DNA of 6,275 nt. Source: Halobacteriales archaeon. Lineage in GTDB: Archaea; Thermoplasmatota; SW-10-69-26; JACQPN01; JAIVGT01. The stretch covers positions 1-6,275 of the forward strand of contig JAIVGT010000250.1 of NCBI GenBank assembly GCA_020201485.1. Direction: 5' to 3'. Shown in pieces: positions 1-5,317 of the stretch. Every line of letters begins with the position of its first letter. Position 1 is the stretch's first letter. The notes beneath the pieces were generated by a model. It was given only the letters and a program-made list of their open reading frames with translations, searched no databases and was not told where the DNA came from. Position numbers and translations under genes: made by a program.

Positions 1-599
1 GCGTTGAGGTCCTCGATGCGGGCCCCGGCCTGCAGCAGGGCTTGCTCCACCGCACGCAGGTCCTCCAGGGGCACGAGGGGCGATTCGAGGAGCGCGCTCG
101 CGCCGCCGCTGAGGAGCACGACGAGCAGGTCCTGCGCCGCGCATCCGCGCGCCATCGCCAGCGCGCGCTCCCCGGCGCGCACGGAGCCGCCGTCGGGGAG
201 CGGGTGCCCGGCGCGCAGCACCGGCCACGGCGAGGCCTCGTGCGCGCGCACGACCTCGACGCCGCGCGGGGCCGGCGCGACGGCGAAGGCCTCGTCGAGC
301 TTCAGCGCCTTGCCCAAGCCGCGCAGCATGCCCTCGGCCGCCTTGCCGGCCGCGATGCACCGCACCGCCCCCAGGCCATCCATGGGCAGGAGGAGGTCCT
401 CGTCCGCGCCCGGCCCGCCGGCGAAGGGGTCGCCGCGCAGCCGCAGGACGTGCTGCTCGCGCTGGACGCTCCGCCTGACGAGCATGGCCGGCTCGACCGA
501 TTCCACGCCGCGGGCCAGGATGCTGAGCGCGTCACTGCGCGCATCCTCCAAGCCCTGCGCCGCGTTCACGAGAAGCGCGTCCCGGTTCGCGAATTCCAC
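1..599 (-). CDS. Glycerate 2-kinase (GckA type, DUF4147 N-terminal domain), partial: N-terminal 199 residues
   Basis: This is the family that phosphorylates D-glycerate with ATP, usually giving 2-phosphoglycerate, in the cytoplasm. Family members are about 420-450 residues, so roughly half the protein is visible; the MOFRL half lies outside the window. Motifs seen in order are NRDALLVNAAQGLEDARSDA near the start, IAAGKAAEGM with Lys at about residue 86, AGHPLPDGGS at about 130-139, and LLSGGASALLESP with Ser at about 164. These match the family's GAGKAA, GHPxPD and LSGGGSAL signatures. Codons end almost always in G or C. The start is set at the GTG at 599-597 because the family N-terminus aligns there and no upstream in-frame ATG, GTG or TTG is visible. 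A nearby ATG (609-607) with GGAGG at 618-614 is out of frame. The gene is divergent from the response regulator and serine hydroxymethyltransferase genes, which fits serine/glycerate metabolism. The family is confident, the exact start less so. Confidence 0.87.
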   Translation of the reverse strand, partial: MEFANRDALLVNAAQGLEDARSDALSILARGVESVEPAMLVRRSVQREQHVLRLRGDPFAGGPGADEDLLLPMDGLGAVRCIAAGKAAEGMLRGLGKALKLDEAFAVAPAPRGVEVVRAHEASPWPVLRAGHPLPDGGSVRAGERALAMARGCAAQDLLVVLLSGGASALLESPLVPLEDLRAVEQALLQAGARIEDLN

Positions 600-671
600 A
601 CCGCGCCATCGTCCTCCGTCCCGTAAGGGTTCCGGCGCTGGGGGGCTGGATGCCCGCCTGCCTTGCACCAG

Positions 672-703
672 CCGTGGTTTTCCCCGGCCACGGCGGGCCG
701 TGG
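672..703. promoter_or_regulatory. Triple CCGTGG/CCACGG/CCGTGG element in a divergent promoter region
   Basis: The 146-base gap between the divergent glycerate kinase and response regulator genes holds CCGTGG (672-677), CCACGG (688-693) and CCGTGG (698-703). The middle copy is complementary to both outer ones. It can form a 6-bp stem with a 10-nt loop to the left, or a 6-bp stem with a 4-nt loop to the right. As DNA it is a pair of overlapping inverted repeats, which is what a regulator site for one or both divergent genes could look like. The function is inferred from position only, and GC-rich repeats can arise by chance. Confidence 0.3.
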
Positions 704-711
704 TGGCCCAG

Positions 712-718
712 TTTTCAA
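712..718 (+). promoter_or_regulatory. Possible archaeal TATA-like box for the response regulator gene
   Basis: TTTTCAA is one of the few AT-rich spots in this gap. Its centre is about 31 nt upstream of the ATG at 746, so an archaeal start site about 26 nt downstream would leave a leader of only a few bases. No Shine-Dalgarno sequence is visible before 746, which agrees with a leaderless or near-leaderless transcript. The match to a consensus TATA box is poor, so this is tentative. Confidence 0.22.
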
Positions 719-745
719 GTCCCCCCCCGCCCTTGGCTCCGCGTC

Positions 746-1165
746 ATGGCTTCTTCTGGTGTCGTGCGCAGCCGCATCCTCCTCGTCGAGGACGAGGACG
801 ACATCGCCAGCAGCCTGCAGGACTCGCTCCTCCGCACCCTGAACCAGGCCTGCGATGTGGAGGTCGCGCACAGCGCCCTGGAGGCGAAGGAGCGCATCAA
901 CCGGGAGCACTTCGACCTCGTCATCAGCGACGAGCGCATGCCCGGCATGCGCGGCAGCGAGCTCCTGGCCTGGCTGCGCTGGGAGCATCCGGAGGTGCGC
1001 CGTGCCCTCATGAGCGCCTTCCCGGACAGCTTCACCGGGCCCCTGGCGCGCCGCGCCGGCGCGCACCTCAAGCTCCAGAAGCCGCTCGACCTGCGCTCCC
1101 TCGGACCGGCGCTCCGGGCCACGCTGCGCGAGCCGGAGAGCGGCATGCCGCCGGCAAGTCCTTGA
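746..1165 (+). CDS. Single-domain response regulator (CheY-like receiver)
   Basis: This is a 139-residue protein consisting of one receiver domain, a cytoplasmic phospho-acceptor for a histidine kinase. RILLVEDEDD at residues 10-19 supplies the acidic metal-binding cluster. FDLVISDERMPGMRG puts the phospho-acceptor Asp at residue 62. Ser90 in ALMSAF stands at the conserved Thr/Ser switch site, and LKLQKPLD gives the conserved Lys112-Pro pair. No DNA-binding or enzymatic output domain follows; only about 25 residues remain after the KP motif. The ATG at 746 is preferred over an upstream ATG at 650, because the intervening residues are proline-rich, non-family and cross a run of eight C. The stop is followed 23 nt later by serine hydroxymethyltransferase on the same strand, suggesting co-transcription. 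The cognate kinase is not in the window. Output by protein-protein contact is inferred from the domain content. Confidence 0.9.
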   Translation: MASSGVVRSRILLVEDEDDIASSLQDSLLRTLNQACDVEVAHSALEAKERINREHFDLVISDERMPGMRGSELLAWLRWEHPEVRRALMSAFPDSFTGPLARRAGAHLKLQKPLDLRSLGPALRATLREPESGMPPASP

Positions 1166-1188
1166 GCCGCGTCCGGCATTTCCCGCCC

Positions 1189-2505
1189 ATGCCCGGCGCT
1201 CACGCGCGCGACGCCGACTTCGTCCTGGAGCAGGTGCGCCAGCACACGGGCTGGTTCGCGAGGAGCCTGCCCATGATCGCGAGCGAGAACGTCATCTCGC
1301 CCCTGGCCCGGCAGATGCTCGTCAGCGATTTCCACGACCGCTACGCCGAGGGGCACCCGGGGAAGCGCTACTACCAGGGCTGCACGTACATCGACGAGGT
1401 CGAGCGCCGCTGCAACGAGCTCGCCCGGAAGCTGTTCCGCGCGAACCAGGTGGACGTGCGCGCCACGAGCGGCACCACAGCGAACATGGCGGCGTTCTTC
1501 GCCCTCGCCCAGCCGGGCGACACCATCGCCGCCATCAACACCGCGCAGGGCGGGCACATCTCCCACGCGAAGATGGGCGCGGTCGGGCTGCGCGGCTTCA
1601 ACCTCGTCTACTACCCGTTCGACGAGGCGAACATGACCATCGACGCGCCCCTGGCCGCGAAGCTCATCCGCCAGGAGAAGCCCAAGGCGTGCCTGGTGGG
1701 CAACAGCCTGTTCCTCTTCCCCATCGACGTCAGGACCATCAGCGACGCGGCGCACGAGGTCGGGGCGCGGGTCATGTACGACGCGGCGCACGTCCTCGGC
1801 CTCATCGCCGGGGGGCAGTTCCAGGACCCGCTGCGCGAAGGCGCCGATGTCATGACCGGCAGCACGCACAAGACGCTTCCCGGCCCGCAGGGCGGCGTCG
1901 TGGCCACGGACCTGCCCGACACGAACGAGGCCGACCAGAAGTTCAAGAAGAAGCTGGACAGCGGCGTGTTCCCGGGCACGGTCAGCTCCCACCACCTCCA
2001 CCACATGGCGGCGAAGTGCGTGGCCTTCGCCGAGGCCCTCGACTTCGGCGAGGCCTATGCGAAGCAGGTCATCCGCAACGCCCAGGCCCTCGCGCAGGGC
2101 ATGCACGAGCTCGGCCTGAAGGTGCTGTGCGAGCACCGCGGCTTCACCCAGAGCCACCAGGTGGCGGTGGACGTACGCGCCCACGGCGGGGGCAGGCACT
2201 GCGCCGAGCTGCTGGAGCGGTGCAACGTCATCTCGAACATGAACATGATCCCCGGGGACCAGAAGGCGACGGACCCGAGCGGGCTGCGCTTCGGGAGCCA
2301 GGAGCTGACGCGCCTCGGCATGCGCGAGGGGGAGATGCGCGAGGTGGCGGGCATCCTGCACGCCGCGGTGGCGAAGGGCGAGGCCCCGGACAAGGTCGCG
2401 GCGCGCGTCTCGGAGCTCCGGCAGCGCTTCCAGGGCGTGCACTACTGCTACCGCGAGGGCCTGCCGGCGCACCAGCTCTGGGAGTTCCTGCCCGTCGCGC
2501 GGTGA
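1189..2505 (+). CDS. glyA: Serine hydroxymethyltransferase, archaeal type
   Basis: This is a 438-residue PLP enzyme that interconverts serine and glycine with transfer of a one-carbon unit to a pterin carrier. The carrier (tetrahydrofolate or tetrahydromethanopterin) cannot be read from the sequence. Visible motifs are MIASENVIS with Glu33, YAEGHPGKRYYQGCTYIDEVE at about 52-72 (shown here only as the family landmark), ATSGTTANM at 92-100, and DAAHVLGLIAGG with Asp198 and His201. The PLP-lysine motif is STHKTLPGPQGG with Lys228. The PGPQGG form, rather than the bacterial RGPRGG, is the archaeal version. Length is near the usual 410-440 and all core motifs are intact. The ATG at 1189 is chosen because family similarity begins just after it. 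There is no SD before it, so translation may depend on coupling to the response regulator or on a leaderless transcript. The same frame stays open far upstream, but that part is antisense to the glycerate kinase and is not coding. Confidence 0.95.
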   Translation: MPGAHARDADFVLEQVRQHTGWFARSLPMIASENVISPLARQMLVSDFHDRYAEGHPGKRYYQGCTYIDEVERRCNELARKLFRANQVDVRATSGTTANMAAFFALAQPGDTIAAINTAQGGHISHAKMGAVGLRGFNLVYYPFDEANMTIDAPLAAKLIRQEKPKACLVGNSLFLFPIDVRTISDAAHEVGARVMYDAAHVLGLIAGGQFQDPLREGADVMTGSTHKTLPGPQGGVVATDLPDTNEADQKFKKKLDSGVFPGTVSSHHLHHMAAKCVAFAEALDFGEAYAKQVIRNAQALAQGMHELGLKVLCEHRGFTQSHQVAVDVRAHGGGRHCAELLERCNVISNMNMIPGDQKATDPSGLRFGSQELTRLGMREGEMREVAGILHAAVAKGEAPDKVAARVSELRQRFQGVHYCYREGLPAHQLWEFLPVAR

Positions 2506-2861
2506 ACACCCGTGCGTTTCCCGTCATCCGCGCCATGGTTTGACATGTGTCGCACGGAAGCGCAGGGAACGTCGCCAGATGCTCGGGTTTTCCACGATGG
2601 TCGCGGAAACTTCATGGGGCATGCCTGCCCGAGCTTCCTTCCTCGGGAGTGACCGAGCACCCGCATCCGCCTTCGCGCGACGCGCGCCGTCGCTGCCTCT
2701 TCCCGCGGGCGGGAGACCCTTGCGTCCTGGCCCGGGCCGCCGGCCCCGCTTGGCCGTGTGCCTGTGGCAGCCTGCGTCCAAGAAATCGCTGGATTGATAT
2801 GACGAATCCACGATGTGCCGCGCCAGAGCGAGACAAAACGGGCGCCTTCGGTGATTCCGCG
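2506..2861. other. Intergenic region of about 360 bases between glyA and the first Lrp gene
   Basis: No convincing gene is seen. Open frames on both strands here have no recognisable motifs and codon usage unlike the neighbours, including the frame starting at 2540. It contains a short dyad GACA-TG-TGTC (2542-2551), the cluster of complementary segments at 2581-2658, an 8-bp palindrome GGCATGCC (2618-2625) and a modest AT-rich stretch around 2779-2808. That stretch includes GATTGATATG and could hold the promoter of the gene starting at 2872. There is no clear poly-T terminator after glyA. Confidence 0.5.
2581..2658 (+). ncRNA. Putative structured leader or switch-like element with four complementary segments
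   Basis: Four segments can pair in alternative ways: GCTCGGG (2581-2587), CCCGAGC (2628-2634), CTCGGG (2642-2647) and CCGAGC (2653-2658). The first pairs perfectly with the second over 7 bp, enclosing an inner TTTCC/GGAAA stem (2589-2593 with 2605-2609). The second pairs with the third over 6 bp with an 8-nt loop, excluding the first pairing. The third pairs with the fourth over 5 bp. This 1:2 + 3:4 versus 2:3 layout resembles an attenuator, and it lies about 215 bases upstream of a regulator gene. As DNA it could equally be an array of regulator sites. It matches no riboswitch family I recognise, and chance is possible at this GC content. Confidence 0.22.
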
Positions 2862-2867
2862 GGTGAT
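2862..2867 (+). promoter_or_regulatory. Shine-Dalgarno site deciding the start of the first Lrp gene
   Basis: GGTGAT matches the complement of the archaeal 16S 3' tail. It ends 4 nt before the ATG at 2872, but overlaps the alternative in-frame ATG at 2866. It therefore favours 2872 as the start. Confidence 0.5.
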
Positions 2868-2871
2868 GTGC

Positions 2872-3369
2872 ATGGACGACCGCCCCCTGGACGACCTGGA
2901 CCGGAAGGTGCTCTCCCTCCTCGCCCAGGACCCGCGCCAGACCTTGAAGGAGCTGAGCGCGGCCCTGCGCGACAGCGGGCGGCCCATCAGCCACGAGGCG
3001 GTGCGCAACCGCATCCACCGGCTCCTCGGAGGGGGCGGCGTGCTCCCCCTGCTCGACTGGCGCGCGCTCGGCCTGGACCTGGTCATCGTCACGCTCCACC
3101 TCGACGGGCCGGCGCACGTGAAGGCCACGCGCAAGCGCTGCGAGGACGCGGGGGCGGTCCTGACCCTGGCCCAGTTCGGCGACGCGGACTTCCAGGCGTG
3201 GTTCCTCGTGCGCTCGCAGACGCAGCTCGCCGCCGTGCTCTCCGACCTGCGCAACGCGCGCGGGGTGCGCGACGCGGCCTTCGCCGTGGTCACGGAGAGC
3301 ACGCTGCACGCGGCGAACCTCGCCCGCGACGTCGGCGCCCCGCCGCGCCGCCGCCGGACGGAGGGCTGA
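2872..3369 (+). CDS. Lrp/AsnC family transcriptional regulator (first of two)
   Basis: This 165-residue protein has the standard Lrp/AsnC layout. The N-terminal helix-turn-helix covers about residues 6-55 (LDDLDRKVLSLLAQDPRQTL, then ISHEAVRNRIHRLL as recognition region). It is followed by a ligand-binding/oligomerisation (RAM-type) beta-alpha-beta domain from about residue 65 to 145, with VIVTLHLDGP and an FGDADFQAWFLVRS segment. Such proteins form dimers to octamers on DNA and often sense amino acids; the ligand here is unknown. The start at 2872 is preferred for its SD; ATG 2866 adds two residues and ATG 2815 adds a non-family extension. The tail is Arg-rich (PPRRRRTEG). Three bases after the stop begins a small zinc-ribbon gene with its own strong SD inside the end of this gene, so the two are almost certainly one operon. 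The convergent gene at 3510-4034 is a paralogue. Confidence 0.88.
   Translation: MDDRPLDDLDRKVLSLLAQDPRQTLKELSAALRDSGRPISHEAVRNRIHRLLGGGGVLPLLDWRALGLDLVIVTLHLDGPAHVKATRKRCEDAGAVLTLAQFGDADFQAWFLVRSQTQLAAVLSDLRNARGVRDAAFAVVTESTLHAANLARDVGAPPRRRRTEG
3360..3365 (+). promoter_or_regulatory. Strong Shine-Dalgarno site for the zinc-ribbon gene
   Basis: GGAGGG lies in the last codons of the upstream Lrp gene, 7 nt before the GTG at 3373. It is the best SD in the window and the main support for the short downstream gene. Confidence 0.6.
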
Positions 3370-3372
3370 GGC

Positions 3373-3513
3373 GTGGAGTGCGCGACGTGCGGCAAGGCAA
3401 TGGACCTGCTGCAGCCCCGGGACCGGCCGGCCCTGGTGGGCGGGGCGCGCCCGACGGGCTCCCCGCGCTGGGTGTGCACGAACCCGGGCTGCGCGGCGAG
3501 CCGGGCCACCTAG
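3373..3513 (+). CDS. Small zinc-ribbon protein (46 residues)
   Basis: This short gene starts at GTG 3373 and ends at TAG 3511-3513. The protein begins MECATCGKAMDLL and carries two cysteine pairs: Cys3-x2-Cys6 near the start and Cys35-x4-Cys40 in WVCTNPGCAA near the end. That is the pattern of a minimal zinc ribbon, with knuckles separated by 28 residues. The middle is Pro/Gly/Arg-rich. Support comes from the GGAGGG 7 nt upstream, the 3-nt gap after the Lrp gene, strict G/C third positions and the Cys spacing. Its stop overlaps the stop of the convergent Lrp gene in the palindrome CTAG (3510-3513). The role is unknown; binding nucleic acid or a protein partner, perhaps the co-transcribed Lrp protein, is inference. 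I cannot assign it to a named family. Confidence 0.75.
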   Translation: MECATCGKAMDLLQPRDRPALVGGARPTGSPRWVCTNPGCAASRAT

Positions 3514-4034
3514 CCCTGGCTGGCGCGGACCCAGTCCATGAGGGGCGTGCTCCGCGACACGAGCAGGTACTCGATGTCCTGCACCTCGGGCAGGCCGCGC
3601 AGGTCCAGGACGCACGCGGCCAGGTCGCCCGGCCGGCGCACCGGGATGGTGGCGGCGATGTCGTACCGGCCCACGGTCTCCGTGATGTTCGACGGATGCC
3701 ACCGGACGAGCCGCTTCACGACCTTGTCGCGCGCCTTCGCCCCGCCCTGCACGCGGACGAAGAGCAATGCACCCTCCATGCCGAGCGCCTTGAGGTCGGG
3801 CACGGGGTGGAAGGACACGACCTTCTCCAGGCTGAGGAGGCGGCGGCGCACCGTCTCGGCGCTGATGTCCATGCCTTCGGCGCGCACCGCCTCGACGATC
3901 TCGCGCAGGCTGGCCCGGGGGTTGGGCAGCAGGGCGCGCAGGATTGCCGCGTCGCGCGCGTCGAGGACGGCCACGCCGGCACGGCGGCTTCGGGACGGCA
4001 ACGGGCAAGCATCGCCCCCGACCTCAAAAACCAT
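3510..4034 (-). CDS. Lrp/AsnC family transcriptional regulator (second, convergent with the first)
   Basis: This is 174 residues from the ATG at 4034-4032. After a 20-residue N-terminal extension comes LDARDAAILRALLPNPRASL (residues 24-43). The recognition region is ISAETVRRRLLSLE at about 57-70, and the RAM-type domain spans about 85-155 with ALLFVRVQGG and GRYDI at 122-126. The HTH has the same insert before the recognition helix (EGMDISAETVRRR) as the other Lrp gene (SGRPISHEAVRNR), so the two are paralogues. An alternative start is GTG 3974-3972, which would remove the extension and begin at MAVLDARD. ATG 4034 is kept because an A7/T7 tract 33-39 nt upstream could serve as promoter. The frame stays open to 4217, but that part has no family match. 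The start codon sits inside a palindrome, suggesting autoregulation, which is common in Lrp proteins. The gene is divergent from the COG1340 gene. Confidence 0.85.
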   Translation of the reverse strand: MVFEVGGDACPLPSRSRRAGVAVLDARDAAILRALLPNPRASLREIVEAVRAEGMDISAETVRRRLLSLEKVVSFHPVPDLKALGMEGALLFVRVQGGAKARDKVVKRLVRWHPSNITETVGRYDIAATIPVRRPGDLAACVLDLRGLPEVQDIEYLLVSRSTPLMDWVRASQG

Positions 4035-4043
4035 GGTGTTTTT
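4026..4043. promoter_or_regulatory. Palindrome over the start codon of the second Lrp gene
   Basis: ACCATGGT (4030-4037) is a perfect 8-bp dyad flanked by A4 on one side and GT5 on the other, giving an imperfect AT-flanked palindrome centred on the ATG. A-tract/T-tract flanks around a dyad are typical of Lrp/AsnC operators. It is a candidate autoregulatory site; part of the symmetry comes from the CCATGG start context itself. Confidence 0.35.
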
Positions 4044-4066
4044 CAAGAACGCCCCTCGCTGACATG

Positions 4067-4073
4067 AAAAAAA
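4067..4073 (-). promoter_or_regulatory. T-tract, possible core promoter of the second Lrp gene
   Basis: Seven consecutive T on the minus strand lie 33-39 nt upstream of the ATG at 4034. They are the only strongly AT-rich spot nearby and are placed where an archaeal TATA-like element would give a short leader. They do not match the TATA consensus well. Confidence 0.25.
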
Positions 4074-4333
4074 CGACGAACAGACAGCCGGGCGTGGTCG
4101 CAACGCCTGGGGCGCGCGTCGGCGCTGCCGCCCGTCCCTAGTTCCCGCTTCGGCCGGAAGGGCGCAGGCCGGCGCCCGCGGGCCAGGACGTCCGCGGCGC
4201 GCCGCGTGGGCGCGCACACGAGGAGAGGAGGAGCAAGCTCCCGACCGGCGAAATCTTCATCAAGGGGTTCCAACATCCCCGACCCTGCGCCTGGGTGCGC
4301 TCATCCTCACCGCCGGGCTTTTGGGGTTACCAC
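4074..4333. other. Divergent intergenic region between the second Lrp gene and the COG1340 gene
   Basis: No gene is supported here. Open frames on both strands lack motifs. The DNA is very GC-rich and has several dyads: a hairpin GGGCGC/GCGCCC (4160-4165 with 4172-4177, 6-nt loop), the 14-bp palindrome at 4193-4206, and a small GGGG/CCCC hairpin (4264-4267 with 4277-4280). A purine run GGAGAGGAGGAG near 4222-4233 looks SD-like, but no start codon follows within a usable distance. I recognise no tRNA, C/D box RNA or CRISPR repeat. Confidence 0.45.
4193..4206. repeat. Perfect 14-bp palindrome CGCGGCGCGCCGCG
   Basis: A fully symmetric 14-bp dyad, with no spacer, sits near the middle of the divergent region between the second Lrp gene and the COG1340 gene. 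The position suits an operator for either gene. Low-complexity GC sequence makes chance palindromes more likely, so its function is only a possibility. Confidence 0.35.
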
Positions 4334-5236
4334 GTGGACGCCGCGCAGCAGCAACCTGGTTCCGAGCAGCAGCTCATCGAGGAGCTCCTGGACAAGAAGG
4401 AGAAGCTCAACCAGCAGGCGAACCGCCAGCGCGACCTCCGCGACCGCCTGAACGACGAGACGCGCAAGCATGCGCAGCACCGGGACGAGCTGAACGGCAA
4501 GGTCCGGGAGTTCATCGAGAAGGCCAACGGGCACCGCGCCAAGCGCGACGAGCAGAACAAGAAGGTCCAGGAAGCGAAGAAGCTCCGCGACGAGCTCAAC
4601 AAGGCGGCCAACGAGAAGGCCGACGCGATGAACGCGCTGAAGCGCACGCGCAGCCGGCCGGGCGACGACCTCAACCTGCAGCGATTGAAGCAGGAAGTGC
4701 GGAAGCTGGAGTACGACCAGCAGACGAAGGTCCTGACCCCGAAGAAGGAGAAGGAGCTCATCGACCGGATGACGGACCTGAGCAAGCAGATCCGCGCCAA
4801 GGAGAAGGAGTTCGAGAGCGACGTCGGGGTGCGCGACGCCTACCTCGGCATGAAGGACGCGAAGGAGAAGGCCGAGGCGAGCCACAAGGCGGTCACCGAG
4901 CTGGCCAACGCCGCCCAGGAGCAGCACGACACGATGGTCAAGCTGTTCGAGGAGGCCGATGCCATCCGCAAGGAGGCGGACGGGGCGCAGGAGCAGTTCG
5001 TCAAGGCCAAGCTCGAGGCGGACAAGGTCCACCAGGAATACATCGCGATGGTCAACTCCATCCGCGACTACGAAAAGCAGATCATCGGCCTGCGCAACAA
5101 GATGCGCGCCGACCGCGGACAGGCCGAGATCCCGGAAGGGAAGGCCGAGGCCGAGGACATCTTCGCGAAGTTCAAGAAGGGCGAGAAGCTCAGCACGGAG
5201 GACCTCATGGCCCTCCAAAAAGCCGGGCTGCTCTGA
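4334..5236 (+). CDS. COG1340-type archaeal coiled-coil protein
   Basis: This 300-residue protein is highly charged, rich in Lys, Glu, Gln and Arg, and has almost no Cys, Trp or Pro. It is predicted to be nearly all helical coiled coil, with no signal peptide or membrane segment. An N-terminal arm (about 10-100) has heptad-like repeats such as DELNGKVREF and LRDELNKAANEKADAM. A short break SRPGDD at about 107-112 precedes the conserved block LEYDQQTKVLTPKKEKELID. A second coiled arm runs to about 260. The C-terminus AEDIFAKFKKGEKLSTEDLM is the signature end of this archaeal family. The family's function is not established; database labels such as phosphoserine phosphatase for relatives are not supported by any visible catalytic motif. 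The GTG at 4334 is preferred to GTG 4295, because codons between them (TCA, TTT, GGT) are unlike this genome's coding bias. The gene is flanked by the divergent Lrp gene and a stop-codon hairpin. Confidence 0.88.
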   Translation: MDAAQQQPGSEQQLIEELLDKKEKLNQQANRQRDLRDRLNDETRKHAQHRDELNGKVREFIEKANGHRAKRDEQNKKVQEAKKLRDELNKAANEKADAMNALKRTRSRPGDDLNLQRLKQEVRKLEYDQQTKVLTPKKEKELIDRMTDLSKQIRAKEKEFESDVGVRDAYLGMKDAKEKAEASHKAVTELANAAQEQHDTMVKLFEEADAIRKEADGAQEQFVKAKLEADKVHQEYIAMVNSIRDYEKQIIGLRNKMRADRGQAEIPEGKAEAEDIFAKFKKGEKLSTEDLMALQKAGLL

Positions 5237-5244
5237 GCCCGGCT
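5221..5244 (+). terminator. Hairpin spanning the COG1340 stop codon
   Basis: AGCCGGGCT (5221-5229) and AGCCCGGCT (5236-5244) form a perfect 9-bp stem with a 6-nt loop that contains most of the stop codon (TGA at 5234-5236). It could end transcription or protect the 3' end. No T-run follows, so it is not a canonical archaeal terminator, and this call is tentative. Confidence 0.3.
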
Positions 5245-5317
5245 GGCCGCTCGCCTGCATCTTGCCATCCCTGAGCGTAGCGACCGCAGGTTGAAGGGGG
5301 GCGGTCCGAGGCTATGC

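Noticed and set aside
715..2472. A 585-codon minus-strand frame opposite SHMT
   Set aside because: It is a shadow of glyA in GC-rich DNA. It is full of Val/Leu/Arg/His repeats and has no family motif.
4..2505. An 833-codon plus-strand open frame covering the whole left third
   Set aside because: Only the part from 1189 is SHMT. The upstream part is antisense to the glycerate kinase and out of frame with the response regulator, with Ser/Arg-rich low-complexity content.
2534..2547. Similarity between CCATGGTTTGACATG after glyA and CCATGGT...TGACATG near the second Lrp start
   Set aside because: The two elements have different spacing, and each short word is common enough to recur by chance. 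Not counted as a shared operator.
2540..2797. An 85-codon plus-strand frame in the gap after glyA
   Set aside because: It has no SD, no motif and poor codon bias, and it crosses the complementary-segment cluster. Treated as non-coding.
2448..4067. Long frames of 350-500 codons on both strands over the Lrp region
   Set aside because: They overlap two clear Lrp genes and a zinc-ribbon gene. Their translations are Arg/Pro/Ala-rich with no recognisable motif.
4043..4276. A 77-codon minus-strand frame in the divergent gap
   Set aside because: It is Arg/Pro/Ala-rich with no domain, and it would cover the likely promoter of the second Lrp gene.
4307..5260. A 317-codon minus-strand frame opposite the COG1340 gene
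   Set aside because: It is a Leu/Val-rich mirror of a Lys/Glu-rich coiled coil, a typical antisense artefact.
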